32,120 bases of DNA from Selenomonadaceae bacterium UBA2897 (GTDB lineage: Bacteria; Bacillota; Negativicutes; Selenomonadales; Selenomonadaceae): the NCBI GenBank assembly GCA_002350105.1, contig DEDT01000039.1:91543-123662 (forward strand), given 5' to 3'. Position numbers and translations under genes: made by a program. Of the stretch, positions 32,097 through 32,120 are shown piece by piece. How positions within the stretch are numbered: the first letter of the stretch is position 1; every line of letters starts with the position of its first letter. Under the pieces are notes generated by a model. That model was not told where the DNA came from and ran no database searches. It saw nothing but the letters and a program-made list of their open reading frames with translations.

Positions 32097-32120
32097 GAAC
32101 TAGCGACGCCCTATCCTCCC
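32097..32120 (-). rRNA. 5S rRNA, 3' end only (partial)
   Basis: The minus strand reads GGGAGGATAGGGCGTCGCTA followed by GTTC, which fits the conserved helix and 3' strand at the end of bacterial 5S rRNA (GGGAG-x-x-TAGG-x-CG-x-x-GC). A terminator follows at once. The rest of the gene lies outside the window. Confidence 0.7.

Overview
The window comes from a high-GC, double-membraned Firmicute of the class Negativicutes, most likely Selenomonadaceae (Selenomonas/Mitsuokella-like). The best evidence is the gene at 5157-6860: a signal peptide, one SLH domain, a short coiled coil and a beta-barrel ending in Phe, the architecture of the OmpM-type outer-membrane porins of this class. Nearly all genes except rpiR and tex lie on the minus strand.

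Layout. (1) 1-5150 is an accessory stretch. It holds a two-domain endo-galactanase (GH53), a HigB/HigA-like toxin-antitoxin pair, a palindromic MITE, at least four decayed copies of the porin 3' end with its terminator, and a set of tiny hydrophobic-peptide genes each paired with a small antisense RNA. I read these as four complete type I toxin-antitoxin modules plus one antitoxin RNA without a toxin. (2) 5157-19506 is a beta-1,4-galactan/galactoside locus: porin, PTS EIIBC, a second GH53, 6-phospho-beta-galactosidase, PTS EIIA, galactose-6-phosphate isomerase (lacA/lacB), an RpiR-family regulator, a second GH1 with an altered active site, a class II tagatose-1,6-bisphosphate aldolase and a tagatose-6-phosphate kinase. 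PHP-phosphoesterase and Uma2-family genes are interspersed. (3) 19672-24284 has dTDP-sugar genes (rfbB, rfbC, rfbA) behind a PASTA-containing class B penicillin-binding protein. (4) 24413-29800 is conserved housekeeping: rlmH, htrA, walJ/yycJ, a PerR-type regulator and tex. (5) 29801-32120 has a 194-bp palindrome, a double-length CobT that looks like a natural ArsA-ArsB fusion, a cluster of three DnaA boxes, and the 3' edge of a 5S rRNA gene at the window end.

How the genes work together. Secreted GH53 enzymes cut galactan to galacto-oligosaccharides. The porin, which directly follows the PTS gene, could pass them across the outer membrane. EIIA/EIIBC imports and phosphorylates them, GH1 releases galactose-6-phosphate, and LacAB, the kinase and the GatY-type aldolase convert it to triose phosphates. 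Four promoters (for GH53-1, the PTS gene, the lacAB-EIIA-GH1 operon and the GH1-2/aldolase/kinase operon) carry the same CTGAAAA-N2-TTTTCAG-like palindrome, each centred exactly 39.5 nt upstream of a TATAAT/TATACT -10 box. This strongly suggests one regulon, probably governed by the RpiR protein encoded at its centre.

The two most unusual features are the type I toxin-antitoxin cluster, in which the antisense segments co-vary with their own toxin start regions, and the phased operator set.
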